DNA of 64,000 nucleotides from Vibrio amylolyticus (GTDB taxonomy: Bacteria > Pseudomonadota > Gammaproteobacteria > Enterobacterales > Vibrionaceae), in the NCBI RefSeq assembly GCF_023145695.1, contig NZ_JAJHVV010000001.1, positions 372,001-436,000 of the forward strand, in the 5' to 3' direction. Position numbers and translations under genes: made by a program. This document shows positions 9,097 through 19,233 of this stretch, one piece after another (within the stretch, counting starts at the first letter, position 1; each line of letters begins with the position of its first letter). The notes below the pieces were generated by a model, which saw only the letters and a program-made list of their open reading frames with translations, was not told the origin of the DNA and made no database searches.

Positions 9097-10290
9097 TTAG
9101 TTACGGTACGCGTGCAGCAAAATATTTCTTGGCGTCATCTCTCGTGGGCAAAACTGAGAAAGTGTCACTTGATAACCTCTCTCTTGTAGATATAACGCTT
9201 TATCCAAAACAAGCCACATCTCCAATGGACGTCTAAACAGCTGCTGAATCAGACTGATTCGCTCCATTTGCCAAAATCGAGCCTCGCCTCTTAGCTGGTA
9301 CTCCTCAAAATTGACATCGGGCAAATCGATTAATTTCAGATTCGTAGCCCAATTACAAAATGATTCGAAGCCTAACGACAATTGGGATTTTTTGATGCTT
9401 GGTATCGGAATATATTCATCCGTTAAACCTAACTCTCGAAGCATAAGATCAAAGCCTAATCGATAAGACATTTCCTGAAAGCGATGCCTCTTTACGCGCT
9501 CCCCACCAGTAACAGTCTCCTGCAATGGAATCCTTAAATCATGCTTCGAAAGCGTTAACTGGGAAGACTGCCCTGATTGCGACATTGGCTGATAGTGATC
9601 GCCTTGAATAAGATGATAACAACAAGGAGATATAGTGATGGCAGGCAGCTCTAACTGAGAGGCTTTGTACAAAAGGCTAGAATGTAGATCACCACAGGCA
9701 TGTAGAGCGACCGCATGCTGATCAGGGGTCATAATGGAAAGAGCTTTCTCAGATAGCGCATCACCTTGAACAAAAGAGATAGGAAGTTCGAGAGAGTTTG
9801 CCCCCCTTTGCCCTGACTCACACAATGCTCCTTGATACTCCAAACTTGTTACTTTCTGACCGCTGCTCGCAGCAAGCACTCTTCCCAAGTAGCCTTTTCC
9901 CGAACACCACTCAAGCCACTCACTACCATAATGCGAGTTAACTGAAGCGTGTCCCATTGCTAGAATTTGTTCTAGCTTTCGCCCAGGAATGCCACGAAAT
10001 AGGTGCGAAGAGAAATCAAATTCGTGAGCCTCTAATGCCGGTAACGATATCAATGATGTAATGCTGTTGAGCTCAGGGAAAAAGGAGCTCAGAGAGTGAG
10101 TAAGCTTTGAAGTATCGACTTTGTAAGCTTCGATCTCTGTATTTGTTAATGAGTCTAGCCATGTTGAGAGATTCGGATGGGAGTCATCCCAAGGATAATC
10201 CGAGCAAAAGCTGTGATGAAATGGTTCAGTTCGCCAAAATTGCTGGTGATTAAGTATAAATTGGTCGAGTTCTTTAAAGTGGTTTTGCAT
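9097..10290 (-). CDS. SAM-dependent methyltransferase (METTL25/RRNAD1-like)
   Basis: A ~397-aa predicted class I methyltransferase. The central domain shows a SAM-binding motif I (EWCSGKGYLGRVLAAS), then SLEYQGALCESGQRGA, then HAVALHACGDLHSSLL and the catalytic-loop-like SPCCYHLI. That arrangement is typical of Methyltransf_25/METTL25-like enzymes, whose substrates are mostly unknown. The N- and C-terminal regions flanking this domain are unrecognised. Two in-frame ATGs occur 12 nt apart; the second (10288-10290) is preceded by a purine-rich GGGGGAAG and is preferred, the other ends at 10302. The gene stands alone between the ABC operon and cysB. Confidence 0.82.
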   Translation of the reverse strand: MQNHFKELDQFILNHQQFWRTEPFHHSFCSDYPWDDSHPNLSTWLDSLTNTEIEAYKVDTSKLTHSLSSFFPELNSITSLISLPALEAHEFDFSSHLFRGIPGRKLEQILAMGHASVNSHYGSEWLEWCSGKGYLGRVLAASSGQKVTSLEYQGALCESGQRGANSLELPISFVQGDALSEKALSIMTPDQHAVALHACGDLHSSLLYKASQLELPAITISPCCYHLIQGDHYQPMSQSGQSSQLTLSKHDLRIPLQETVTGGERVKRHRFQEMSYRLGFDLMLRELGLTDEYIPIPSIKKSQLSLGFESFCNWATNLKLIDLPDVNFEEYQLRGEARFWQMERISLIQQLFRRPLEMWLVLDKALYLQERGYQVTLSQFCPREMTPRNILLHAYRN

Positions 10291-10343
10291 GACTTCCCCC
10301 ATAATCTGGTAGTTTAAGAGGAAGTCATACTATTAGAAAGGTT

Positions 10344-11357
<1,014 letters not shown>

Positions 11358-11613
11358 CTAATAGTTTATAATTATTAGTTATAACGCTAATGCGCTACAA
11401 TTGGTAGACAAATTGGAAAGTCGCATCGAGTTCGCTCATTTGTCATCCGAAGCAAACTCATTTTTTGCAAGCTAACCCTCATATTACTGTGCTAATTCAA
11501 ACTTTTGGTTAATAATCAAATTACAAACAGTGATAATAAAGTGTTGCTATATAGGTGCCGATGTTGAGTCGGTTCGTGTATCCTAAAGGGATAGCCATCT
11601 AAAACACAAAGAT

Positions 11614-12387
11614 ATGGAATTTATGGATATTGGATTAATTATTGCTCTAGTGGCTATTTTACTGGTGTTAGTGCTTGGTTATAACATCATGCTGCAATAC
11701 AAAGTAAAAGTTGAAACAGCTAAGAAACAAGAGTCTGCTCGCTATATTGCCATCATAGATGCAACTGAAGATCTTATTGGTAATGCTCACCATATGCCTT
11801 TTAGCAAAGAGCTTCTTATTTGCCTTAACACTCGTATCCTTGATGCTCTTAACAATATGCAAGAGCTCGATCCAAAGAACAAACAGTTAGCGCAACGTGT
11901 TGAAAATATGAAGCAACAAATCAATCAACTGCGAGATAACTACCAAGGCGGTGACAGTACAACCTTCAAAGTACCAAGCAGTGATAAGCAGGCGATCGTC
12001 ATGCTTAAACTTGTTAAGAGGTTGCGCGATACTATTCGTAGTGAACACAACAAAGGACGCTTCGAAACACAATCTTACGTAGCCGAAAATGCAAGATTAG
12101 AATCTATTCAAGTGCGCATCAATATTGAAAATGTTATTAAGCGTGCGAACGATGCGATCGTACGTGGCCAGCCAGGAACAGCGATCCAGCTACTGAAGAA
12201 AGGGATTGATGCGCTTAGTTCGAAAAACGATGCGTACTCAAACCAAGCTCGTGAGAAGCTGCAAAAAATGTATGACGATCTAGAGCAAAAACGTCAAACA
12301 AAGAGTGCAGAAGAACTACAACATATCGAAGAAAAAGAGAAAGAAGACGATATGGATGCGCTATTTGGCGAAAAGAAAAAGTGGTAA
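11614..12387 (+). CDS. Membrane-anchored coiled-coil protein of unknown function
   Basis: Not a gene I can name. The 257-aa product has one N-terminal membrane segment (about residues 5-25, IGLIIALVAILLVLVLGYN) and a long, highly charged helical body with a K/E/Q-rich coiled coil through about residues 95-240. A block near residues 175-200 (NVIKRANDAIVRGQPGTAIQ) resembles a single TPR-like helix pair. The C-terminus is acidic then basic (EEKEKEDDMDALFGEKKKW). It is probably attached to the inner membrane with the body in the cytoplasm. It is monocistronic: divergent from cysB and closed by its own terminator at 12404. A second in-frame ATG lies 9 nt downstream. Confidence 0.75.
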   Translation: MEFMDIGLIIALVAILLVLVLGYNIMLQYKVKVETAKKQESARYIAIIDATEDLIGNAHHMPFSKELLICLNTRILDALNNMQELDPKNKQLAQRVENMKQQINQLRDNYQGGDSTTFKVPSSDKQAIVMLKLVKRLRDTIRSEHNKGRFETQSYVAENARLESIQVRINIENVIKRANDAIVRGQPGTAIQLLKKGIDALSSKNDAYSNQAREKLQKMYDDLEQKRQTKSAEELQHIEEKEKEDDMDALFGEKKKW

Positions 12388-12403
12388 AGATAGTTTCTAT
12401 CCT

Positions 12404-12428
12404 AAGGCCGCGCAAAGCGGCCTTTTTT
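12404..12428 (+). terminator. Rho-independent terminator of the coiled-coil gene
   Basis: GC-rich perfect 8-bp stem AAGGCCGC / GCGGCCTT with a 5-nt loop, followed by TTTTT on the plus strand, 16 nt after the stop codon. Confidence 0.92.
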
Positions 12429-12450
12429 ATTTAAAGTAGATATTAAGATC

Positions 12451-13209
12451 ATGGACAACAAAGCCCTTCTAGAACCAATACTGAAGTTTTTACACTGCCC
12501 GACTCCAACATCCTGGATTGAGCAAGCTAAGCAGCCAGAAAGCATAGAGGTCATCTTGATAGACCATCTACTGTGCGAGCTCAAGGCCGGACAGTCCGCC
12601 ATGTACCTATTACGAAAGTACGCCGTTAATAAAGCAAGTGCTGATCTACTTTTAGAGTGGTTCAAACCATTTGAAGAATTCGCTTATAAGAAGCGTGGGT
12701 CATTAGAGAGTTTGAAAGGGAAGAGCCAAATTAACAAAAATTTGATCGCAAAAGATAACTCTCCATATACTCAAGACTTGATTGATAAAATGGTTCTCTT
12801 GATCAAAGAAGAGCTTCACCACTTTTATCAAGTCTTAGAAATTATGACAGCGCGAGGAATTGAATATCGCCCTATTCCTGCAGGACGCTACGCAAAAGGA
12901 ATGTTATCAAAAGCCGCAACCCATGAGCCGCAAACTCTTGTTGATAAACTGATTATTGGGGCATTCATAGAAGCGCGTTCTTGTGAGCGATTTGCGCTAC
13001 TAGCACCACACCTTGATCATGATATGGAACGGTTTTATACCTCACTACTCCGCTCCGAGGCTCGGCACTATCGGGATTATCTAACATTAGCGGAGGATAT
13101 CGCAGGTGAAGATATATCAGATAGAATTCAATATTTTGCTGAAATTGAAGGGGAGCTTATTTCAAGTAGCGACCAAGATTTTAAATTCCACAGTGGGTGT
13201 CCTTTATAA
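12451..13209 (+). CDS. miaE: tRNA-(ms2io6A) hydroxylase MiaE
   Basis: Diiron, O2-dependent enzyme that hydroxylates the isopentenyl group of ms2i6A37 in tRNA. The ferritin-like fold is visible as helices carrying the E/ExxH ligands: LIKEELHHFYQVLEIM near residue 115, IEARSCERFALLAPHL near 175, and SEARHYRDYLTLAED near 205. The family signature GIEYRPIPAGRYAKGM sits between the first two. Length 252 aa is usual. It is a stand-alone gene ending at a bidirectional terminator shared with pyrF. Confidence 0.94.
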   Translation: MDNKALLEPILKFLHCPTPTSWIEQAKQPESIEVILIDHLLCELKAGQSAMYLLRKYAVNKASADLLLEWFKPFEEFAYKKRGSLESLKGKSQINKNLIAKDNSPYTQDLIDKMVLLIKEELHHFYQVLEIMTARGIEYRPIPAGRYAKGMLSKAATHEPQTLVDKLIIGAFIEARSCERFALLAPHLDHDMERFYTSLLRSEARHYRDYLTLAEDIAGEDISDRIQYFAEIEGELISSSDQDFKFHSGCPL

Positions 13210-13227
13210 GGACATCCAAGGTATAAA

Positions 13228-13252
13228 AAAGGTCAGCATTTCGCTGACCTTT
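13228..13252. terminator. Bidirectional terminator between miaE and pyrF
   Basis: Perfect 10-bp inverted repeat AAAGGTCAGC / GCTGACCTTT with a 5-nt loop, flanked by A-rich sequence on the left and T-rich on the right. It can stop both convergent genes. Confidence 0.9.
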
Positions 13253-13269
13253 CCATTTGAACTGAACTT

Positions 13270-13965
13270 TTATGCTAGCGTCTTATTTATTTCGCTAAGC
13301 ACTAATGCAGGATCAGCTGCTTGTGTAATTGGTCGGCCTATCACAAGGTAATCGGAGCCCGCTTGAATAGCGTCTACTGGGGTCATGATACGCTTTTGAT
13401 CACCAACAGATGCGCCTACAGGACGTATTCCTGGTGTAACGAGTTTGAACTCTTGGCCTAGCTCACTTTTGAGCATCGAAGCTTCTTGCGCTGAGCATAC
13501 AACGCCATCTAAGCCAGAGTTTTTAGTTAACGTCGCTAAACGAATGACTTGTTCTTGTGGTGCTACATTCAAACCAATGCCCGCCAGATCGTTTTGTTCC
13601 ATGCTCGTTAGCACCGTCACACCAATCAGCATCGGTCGGTCTTTCCCATACGGTTCTAAAATCTCACGAGAGGCTGTCATCATGCGTTCACCACCACTAG
13701 CATGAACATTAACCATCCATACGCCAAGCTCCGCCGCTGCTTTTACTGCTTTTGAGCAAGTGTTAGGAATATCGTGAAACTTCAGATCCAAGAAAACAGA
13801 AAAACCACGCTTATGAAGCTCACGAACGAAATCAGGCCCAAACAAAGTGAACATCTCTTTGCCAACTTTAAGACGACAAGAGGAAGGGTCGATTCTATCG
13901 ACGAATGCTAATGCATCTGCTTGCTTGTCATAATCTAGCGCAACGATCACTTTTTGGTCGTTCAT
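13270..13965 (-). CDS. pyrF: Orotidine 5'-phosphate decarboxylase
   Basis: Catalyses OMP to UMP, the last step of de novo pyrimidine synthesis. The 231-aa TIM-barrel protein starts with [20 protein letters not shown]. It carries the catalytic KxD segment [20 protein letters not shown] near residue 60, and the phosphate-binding C-terminal loop [14 protein letters not shown]. It follows lapA-lapB on the same strand, as in E. coli, with ~180 nt between, so it may have its own promoter. Confidence 0.97.
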   Translation of the reverse strand: MNDQKVIVALDYDKQADALAFVDRIDPSSCRLKVGKEMFTLFGPDFVRELHKRGFSVFLDLKFHDIPNTCSKAVKAAAELGVWMVNVHASGGERMMTASREILEPYGKDRPMLIGVTVLTSMEQNDLAGIGLNVAPQEQVIRLATLTKNSGLDGVVCSAQEASMLKSELGQEFKLVTPGIRPVGASVGDQKRIMTPVDAIQAGSDYLVIGRPITQAADPALVLSEINKTLA

Positions 13966-14080
13966 CTTAACTCCTAAGTATAAATATCGATTGTTAATTG
14001 TTTCTATTGTTACTTTTTACAACCTTCATCTTTATCGTTTGCTCTAATAAAGAGCGTCACTCAAAAGTCAGATTGTAATA

Positions 14081-14099
14081 GCCTCGCATTAAGCGAGGC
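14081..14099 (-). terminator. GC-rich hairpin downstream of lapB
   Basis: Perfect 7-bp stem GCCTCGC / GCGAGGC with a 5-nt loop, 49 nt after the lapB stop codon. On the minus strand it is followed by TATTACAATC rather than a good T-run, so it may be a weak terminator or an RNA 3'-end stabiliser. Confidence 0.5.
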
Positions 14100-14147
14100 C
14101 ATTGTATCTGTATTTTTATTGAAGGCTAACTATTATTACAAATCAGC

Positions 14148-15317
14148 CTACTCGCCATCTAAGCCCTTAATAGGCTTAATGACTCCCCATCCTTTACAAG
14201 AGGGGCAGTGCCAGTACATTGAATGTGTTGAGAAGCCACACTTTCGACAGCGATAGTGAGGCTTTACTTTAAGCTGTTCACCAACCAGTTTCTGCAATGT
14301 GCTTAAACTCTTTTTCGCTGGTCCCTCTTCAGCCTCAGCTAAATGGTAATCCATTAAGCGATAGAAACCTTTCATGGTCGGGTTTTTCACCAGTTGACGC
14401 GTTAGCAAGTCTTGGGCTGCTCCAGTACCTTCGTGCTGTGCGACTAATTGAGCTAGCATTAATTCAGCCGACACACCTGATTTTTGAGAAATACAACGTC
14501 TCAAGAACTCTACTAACCCATTTTCATTACCTAGGTGATGGTAACAGTCTGCTAATATTGGCAATACTTCGCCTACGAAGTCACTGTCTTGCTCTAAAAC
14601 GTTTTCTAAATGCTCTATCGTTTCTTGATAGTTTTCAGACTCTAAATACTGCTTACCAAGCAGTATACTAGCACGGACACACTTAGTGTCCTCACTAAGA
14701 GCTCGCTTATAATACTGTATGGATTTGCTGATATTACCGTCTTGCTTCTCTTGGATGGCCAGTTCACACCAGAAGTGAGCAATGGATTTCTTTATCCTTG
14801 GCTTGCCAAGCTTCACTAATTGCTCTGCTAAATAAATGGCTTTGCCCCACTCTCTTGTTTGCTGATAAATCGAAACAAGCTGTTGAAGTGCGGCTTCTCG
14901 GTGATCAGGCTCTTCTATTAACTGTTCAAAGATTTTCTCGGCACGGTCCAAAAAACCAGAAACCATGTAATCTTTAGCTAGTTGTTGAAGCGCAATGTTT
15001 TTCTGATCAATCGTTAAGCCAGAGCGAGAAATTAAATTCTGGTGAATTCGTATGGCTCGATCAACTTCTCCCCGTGAGCGAAAAAGATTGCCTAAAGCAA
15101 GATGAGTATCGATCGTATTATCATCGACTTGAAGCAATTCGATAAAGTGATCGACTGCTTTATCTGACTGATCAGAAAGAAGGAGGTTTAAGCCCGTAAC
15201 GTATTGACGAGATATTTGGTTGGACTGTTTTTGCTTATCTTGTTGGGCACTACGATTACCCATATACCACCCATAGGCAGCGGCAATTGGTAATAACAAG
15301 AAAAGGATTTCTAACAT
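14148..15317 (-). CDS. lapB: Lipopolysaccharide assembly protein LapB (YciM)
   Basis: Inner-membrane adaptor that controls LpxC proteolysis by FtsH and so LPS amount. The 389-aa protein has an N-terminal membrane anchor (residues 1-19, LEILFLLLPIAAAYGWYMG) and about nine TPR motifs through the middle (for example LNLLLSDQSDKAVDHFIELL, ALGNLFRSRGEVDRAIRIHQ). It ends in a rubredoxin-like zinc ribbon with paired cysteines (YRCRKCGFS and WHCPSCKGWG, last ~35 residues). Length matches E. coli LapB. It is 17 nt downstream of lapA, and the two are co-transcribed. Confidence 0.96.
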   Translation of the reverse strand: MLEILFLLLPIAAAYGWYMGNRSAQQDKQKQSNQISRQYVTGLNLLLSDQSDKAVDHFIELLQVDDNTIDTHLALGNLFRSRGEVDRAIRIHQNLISRSGLTIDQKNIALQQLAKDYMVSGFLDRAEKIFEQLIEEPDHREAALQQLVSIYQQTREWGKAIYLAEQLVKLGKPRIKKSIAHFWCELAIQEKQDGNISKSIQYYKRALSEDTKCVRASILLGKQYLESENYQETIEHLENVLEQDSDFVGEVLPILADCYHHLGNENGLVEFLRRCISQKSGVSAELMLAQLVAQHEGTGAAQDLLTRQLVKNPTMKGFYRLMDYHLAEAEEGPAKKSLSTLQKLVGEQLKVKPHYRCRKCGFSTHSMYWHCPSCKGWGVIKPIKGLDGE

Positions 15318-15334
15318 CTAAAAGAGTCTACCGT

Positions 15335-15610
15335 TTATACTTTGGATTGAGCAACAGGTGTTTCTGGGCTGAGTTTGTTTAGCTTTTTGTTTAGCTTACG
15401 AACTTGGAGCTGAGACTTAAAGTGTAGGCTACCAAAAATCAACCAAGCCAAAGAAAAGCCACTAACAAATACGACACCGAGCAACGTTGATAGGTGAAAA
15501 TCCCCTTGAGCTAGCAGATAGTTAAAAGTAACAACTGCCTGATTCTGAGATCCTAAAGCCAGTGCAATTAGGAAAAGAGCAAGAACTACAATGATTTTAA
15601 TTATTTTCAT
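15335..15610 (-). CDS. lapA: Lipopolysaccharide assembly protein LapA (YciS)
   Basis: Small inner-membrane partner of LapB. The 91-aa product has two membrane segments (about residues 1-20 and 40-62) joined by a short loop with NQAVVTFNYLLAQGDFHLS, a LapA_dom (DUF1049) pattern. A cytoplasmic coiled-coil tail (KSQLQVRKLNKKLNKLSPE) follows. It lies immediately upstream of lapB, downstream of ihfB. Confidence 0.93.
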   Translation of the reverse strand: MKIIKIIVVLALFLIALALGSQNQAVVTFNYLLAQGDFHLSTLLGVVFVSGFSLAWLIFGSLHFKSQLQVRKLNKKLNKLSPETPVAQSKV

Positions 15611-15702
15611 AATCAGTTACCCCAATATTCATAGCAGGTACGATTATGCAGGAAAAACACCTCACAAACCATGGCTATAAGTAACATTCTACTGATAAAA
15701 AA

Positions 15703-15728
15703 AACGACCAACAGGAAAGTTAGTCGTT
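15703..15728 (-). terminator. Terminator of ihfB
   Basis: 10-bp inverted repeat with one mismatch (AACGACTAAC / GTTGGTCGTT read on the minus strand), 6-nt loop, then a run of eight T on the minus strand. Confidence 0.88.
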
Positions 15729-15753
15729 TCTTAACAATCTTATAATTTACTAT

Positions 15754-16035
15754 TTAAGACGCGTTAACGCGCTCACGTAGCTCTTTACCCGGTTTAAAGT
15801 GAGGAACATATTTACCCTCTAATTCAACTTTATCACCTGTTTTAGGGTTACGACCTACACGTGGCTCACGAAAGTGCAACGAGAAGCTACCAAAGCCGCG
15901 AATCTCTATTCTGTCACCACTCTCTAGAGTCGTCGCCATATGTTCTAGTATATCTTTTACAGCATCTTCTATTTCTTTCGCAGACAAATGTGTTTGCTCA
16001 GAACAGAGTCTTTCAATCAATTCAGACTTAGTCAT
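15754..16035 (-). CDS. ihfB: Integration host factor subunit beta
   Basis: Beta subunit of the DNA-bending IHF heterodimer. The 93-aa protein shows the HU/IHF fold: an N-terminal helical dimer region ([20 protein letters not shown]) and the beta-arm motif [20 protein letters not shown] with the intercalating proline. IHF-beta rather than HU is supported by [20 protein letters not shown] and by its place right after rpsA, as in E. coli. IHF would be expected to assist the sigma-54 dctP promoter in this window. Confidence 0.96.
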   Translation of the reverse strand: MTKSELIERLCSEQTHLSAKEIEDAVKDILEHMATTLESGDRIEIRGFGSFSLHFREPRVGRNPKTGDKVELEGKYVPHFKPGKELRERVNAS

Positions 16036-16098
16036 AGTTTTCCTCGTTCGCTTTTCTTTTTAGAAATTATAGACCTATCGAGAAATTAAGCAAAAAAA

Positions 16099-16120
16099 AA
16101 AGGAGCCTTTCGGCTCCTTT
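16099..16120 (-). terminator. Terminator between rpsA and ihfB
   Basis: Perfect 9-bp stem AAAGGAGCC / GGCTCCTTT with a 4-nt loop, followed on the minus strand by about ten T. Placed 38 nt after the rpsA stop codon, it would limit read-through into ihfB. Confidence 0.93.
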
Positions 16121-16157
16121 CTTAGCTAACAGCTAATATTCTCTTATCGAGAAGCTA

Positions 16158-17828
16158 TTATTCGCCTTTCGCAGCTTTAAATGCGTCAGCCATAGCATTA
16201 CCAAACCCGCCGTCTTCAGACTTGTTCAGAGAAGCCATTGCTTCTTGCTCTTCAGCTTCATCTTTAGCTTTGATAGATAGGTTGATTACGCGGTTCTTAC
16301 GGTCTACACCAGTGAACTTAGTTTCAACGCTGTCACCAACGCTTAGGATTAGAGATGCATCTTCGATACGGTCACGTGAAACTTCAGAAGCGCGGATGTA
16401 ACCTTCTACGCCATCTTCAAGTTCAACAGTAGCGCCTTTAGCGTCAACTGCAGTTACTTTACCGTTTACAAGAGTACCTTTCTTGTTATCAGCAACGTAT
16501 GCATTGAACGGGTCATTTTCCATTTGCTTAACGCCAAGAGAAATACGCTCACGCTCTGCATCTACTGCAAGAACTACTGCAGAGATTTCGTCGCCTTTCT
16601 TGTATTCACGAACAGCGTCTTCGCCAGTTGCGTTCCAAGAAATGTCAGATAGGTGTACTAGACCATCGATGCCGCCGTCAAGACCGATGAAGATACCGAA
16701 GTCAGTAATAGACTTGATCTTACCAGTAACTTTATCGCCTTTAGCTTGCGCTTCAGCGAATGACTGCCATGGGTTAGCTTTACACTGTTTCAGACCTAGA
16801 GAGATACGACGACGTTCTTCGTCAATCTCAAGAACCATAACCTCAACTTCGTCGCCTACATTAACAACTTTAGAAGGGTGGATGTTCTTGTTAGTCCAAT
16901 CCATTTCAGAAACGTGTACTAGACCTTCAACGCCTTCTTCGATTTCAACGAAGCAGCCGTAGTCAGTTAGGTTAGTAACACGACCAGAAAGCTTGTGACC
17001 TTCTGGGTAACGTTTAGCGATAGCTACCCATGGATCTTCGCCAAGTTGCTTAAGACCTAGTGAAACACGAGTGCGCTCACGGTCAAACTTAAGAACTTTA
17101 ACTTGGATCTCGTCACCTACGTTAACGATCTCTGATGGGTGCTTAACACGTTTCCACGCCATATCAGTGATATGTAGTAGACCGTCAACACCGCCAAGAT
17201 CAACGAATGCACCGTAATCAGTAAGGTTCTTAACGATACCTTTAACTTCGCTACCTTCTTGTAGAGTTTCAAGAAGCTCATCACGCTCAACACTGTTTTC
17301 AGATTCGATAACAGCACGGCGAGAAACAACTACGTTGTTACGCTTCTGGTCAAGTTTAATAACTTTGAACTCTAGCTCTTTGTTTTCTAGGTGAGCAGTG
17401 TCACGAATAGGACGTACATCTACAAGAGAGCCTGGAAGGAAAGCACGGATACCGTTTAGTTCAACAGTGAAACCGCCTTTAACTTTACCGTTGATGATAC
17501 CAACAACAGTTTCAGCTTCTTCGTAAGCTTTCTCAAGAACGATCCAAGCTTCGTGGCGCTTAGCTTTCTCGCGAGAAAGTTGAGTCTCACCGAAACCATC
17601 TTCAACAGCGTCTAGAGCAACGTCTACTTCAGCACCGATTTCAACTTCAAGTTCGCCAGCAGCGTTCTTGAACTGTTCAGCAGGGATAGCAGACTCAGAC
17701 TTAAGACCAGCGTCAACAAGAACGAAACCGTTCTCGATAGCTACTACAGTACCTTTAACGATACTGCCTTGTTTAAATTCAGTTTCAGATAGAAACTCTT
17801 CAAAGAGTTGAGCAAAAGATTCAGTCAT
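16158..17828 (-). CDS. rpsA: 30S ribosomal protein S1
   Basis: Essential mRNA-binding ribosomal protein that helps unfold and load transcripts. The 556-aa sequence contains six S1/OB-fold repeats (roughly residues 20-87, 105-172, 190-260, 277-347, 364-434 and 450-520). These are seen as recurring G-x-V-x-N/S-I/L-T-D-[YF]-G-[AC]-F-V/I blocks ([60 protein letters not shown]). Length matches E. coli (557). It lies between cmk and ihfB as in enterobacteria. Its own translation is usually autoregulated by S1 binding the leader. Confidence 0.98.
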   Translation of the reverse strand: MTESFAQLFEEFLSETEFKQGSIVKGTVVAIENGFVLVDAGLKSESAIPAEQFKNAAGELEVEIGAEVDVALDAVEDGFGETQLSREKAKRHEAWIVLEKAYEEAETVVGIINGKVKGGFTVELNGIRAFLPGSLVDVRPIRDTAHLENKELEFKVIKLDQKRNNVVVSRRAVIESENSVERDELLETLQEGSEVKGIVKNLTDYGAFVDLGGVDGLLHITDMAWKRVKHPSEIVNVGDEIQVKVLKFDRERTRVSLGLKQLGEDPWVAIAKRYPEGHKLSGRVTNLTDYGCFVEIEEGVEGLVHVSEMDWTNKNIHPSKVVNVGDEVEVMVLEIDEERRRISLGLKQCKANPWQSFAEAQAKGDKVTGKIKSITDFGIFIGLDGGIDGLVHLSDISWNATGEDAVREYKKGDEISAVVLAVDAERERISLGVKQMENDPFNAYVADNKKGTLVNGKVTAVDAKGATVELEDGVEGYIRASEVSRDRIEDASLILSVGDSVETKFTGVDRKNRVINLSIKAKDEAEEQEAMASLNKSEDGGFGNAMADAFKAAKGE

Positions 17829-17937
17829 TATTTAATCTTCAATTAATTAAACGTCCATGGGTATCCTACCGCATGGGGTTGATAAATTCGCCAGTCATCA
17901 TCCTTGCGACCAACGTTCTCAGTTGACTGAGTATAGA

Positions 17938-18618
17938 CTACTCAGCCAATTTAGATTCTATAAACTTCATTGCTGTTTCGACCACTTCATCGATACACAT
18001 CGACGTCGAATCTAGCAAAAGCGCATCATCAGCGGGGCGCAAAGGAGCTACCGCACGGTTGCGGTCTCGATCATCACGCTCTTGAATCTCGCTCAAAAGG
18101 TCGCCAAATTTAACATCTAAACCTTTATCTTGCAACTGTTTAAGGCGTCTATTCGCTCTCTCTTCAGCGCTTGCATCTAGAAATATTTTAGCTGTGGCAT
18201 TAGGAAAAACGACAGTCCCCATATCTCTTCCATCAGCAACAAGGCCATTTTTCTCAGCAAAAGCCCTTTGGCGTCTCAATAGTGCTTCTCGAACACGGGG
18301 AAGAGCAGCAACTTTTGAGGCTGCCATACCTGTCTCTTCTTTTCTCAATTCGTGCGAGACATCTTCACCTTCGAGGATAACTTTAACTAAATCACCTTCG
18401 GCAATAAACTGCACATCTAAGTGAGTAGCAAGAGGAACAAGAACATCTTCAGACTCAGTGTCTAAGCCATGGTGAATCGCGGCTAACGCAAGCACTCGAT
18501 ATATCGCACCAGAATCAAGTAACTGATAACTTAATTTTTCGGCTAGTAACATACAAAGGGTACCTTTACCGGCGCCACTAGGTCCGTCTACCGTTATGAC
18601 TGGTGTTTCAAGAGGCAT
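17938..18618 (-). CDS. cmk: Cytidylate kinase
   Basis: Phosphorylates CMP and dCMP with ATP. The 226-aa protein has the P-loop [12 protein letters not shown] (residues ~10-21), the CMP-binding segment [14 protein letters not shown], the [11 protein letters not shown] motif near residue 130, and the LID region [13 protein letters not shown]...[14 protein letters not shown]. It is directly upstream of rpsA. Confidence 0.97.
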   Translation of the reverse strand: MPLETPVITVDGPSGAGKGTLCMLLAEKLSYQLLDSGAIYRVLALAAIHHGLDTESEDVLVPLATHLDVQFIAEGDLVKVILEGEDVSHELRKEETGMAASKVAALPRVREALLRRQRAFAEKNGLVADGRDMGTVVFPNATAKIFLDASAEERANRRLKQLQDKGLDVKFGDLLSEIQERDDRDRNRAVAPLRPADDALLLDSTSMCIDEVVETAMKFIESKLAE

Positions 18619-18753
18619 ATTTTACTCCACGTTATTTCATCGCGACACAATTTAGTATCAGCGTTATCGGCCGAAAATTATAATGCCTATAGTAGTTTGG
18701 TGCTAGTTACGATTGGAGTTTTTAGTAATTATTAGTGGGAAGGGAGAAAAACC

Positions 18754-18782
18754 AAACGCTTACTCAACCAGAGGAAGCGTTT
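18754..18782 (-). terminator. Terminator of the comEA-like gene
   Basis: 8-bp perfect inverted repeat AAACGCTT / AAGCGTTT, 13-nt loop, followed on the minus strand by GGTTTTTCTC. It begins 8 nt after the stop codon. Confidence 0.8.
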
Positions 18783-18789
18783 ATCTAAA

Positions 18790-19080
18790 TTAGAGTTCGA
18801 TACGAGTGCGGTTCTTATCTAGTATCGACTCACCTATACCTTTGACCTTCGTTAGCTCATCTAAGTGAGTAAAATCACCAAATTCATTACGATAGTCAAC
18901 AATTGCCTGGGCTTTTTTCATACCGATTCCGCTAAGTAAGGTAGCCAGTTCTTCAGCACTCGCTTGATTAACGTTAACCGTTATTTCTATGCCCTCATAT
19001 TTTTCTGACCCTGCGGCCATCAGTAAACTACTTGGTACCAGGAAAAGCATTAAGGTCAATAAAAGTGTTCGTATTAGCAT
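18790..19080 (-). CDS. ComEA-family helix-hairpin-helix DNA-binding protein (YbaV-like)
   Basis: Periplasmic, sequence-independent double-strand DNA-binding protein. In Vibrio, ComEA ratchets incoming DNA into the periplasm during natural transformation, but the E. coli counterpart at this locus (ybaV) has no proven role. The 96-aa product has a signal peptide (MLIRTLLLTLMLFLVPSSLL) and two HhH motifs (NVNQASAEELATLLSGIGMK; LDELTKVKGIGESILDKNRT). The ATG at 19078-19080 is chosen because GAGGAG lies 8 nt upstream; a GTG nine bases earlier (ending at 19089) is too close to that site. It follows ppiD as in E. coli. Confidence 0.88.
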   Translation of the reverse strand: MLIRTLLLTLMLFLVPSSLLMAAGSEKYEGIEITVNVNQASAEELATLLSGIGMKKAQAIVDYRNEFGDFTHLDELTKVKGIGESILDKNRTRIEL

Positions 19081-19157
19081 GTGTGTCACTCCTCTTTATT
19101 CACATGCCTTTAGCGTACAAGTCTAGCTGACAACTATTTTAGAAATAGTAGAAAAAC

Positions 19158-19185
19158 AAAACGGGCCGCTAATGCGACCCGTTTT
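19158..19185 (-). terminator. Terminator of ppiD
   Basis: Inverted repeat AAAACGGG / CCCGTTTT extended inwards by a mismatched CGC/GCG pair, small loop, followed on the minus strand by GTTTTTC. It lies 48 nt after the ppiD stop codon. Confidence 0.9.
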
Positions 19186-19233
19186 AACTAAACTATCAAT
19201 TACATTGAAAGTAGTGACTTAGCAGTAGTTCTA

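Noticed and set aside
16483..16962. 159-codon plus-strand frame inside rpsA
   Set aside because: Antisense shadow of the S1 repeats; Ser/Thr/Arg-rich composition typical of a mirrored frame.
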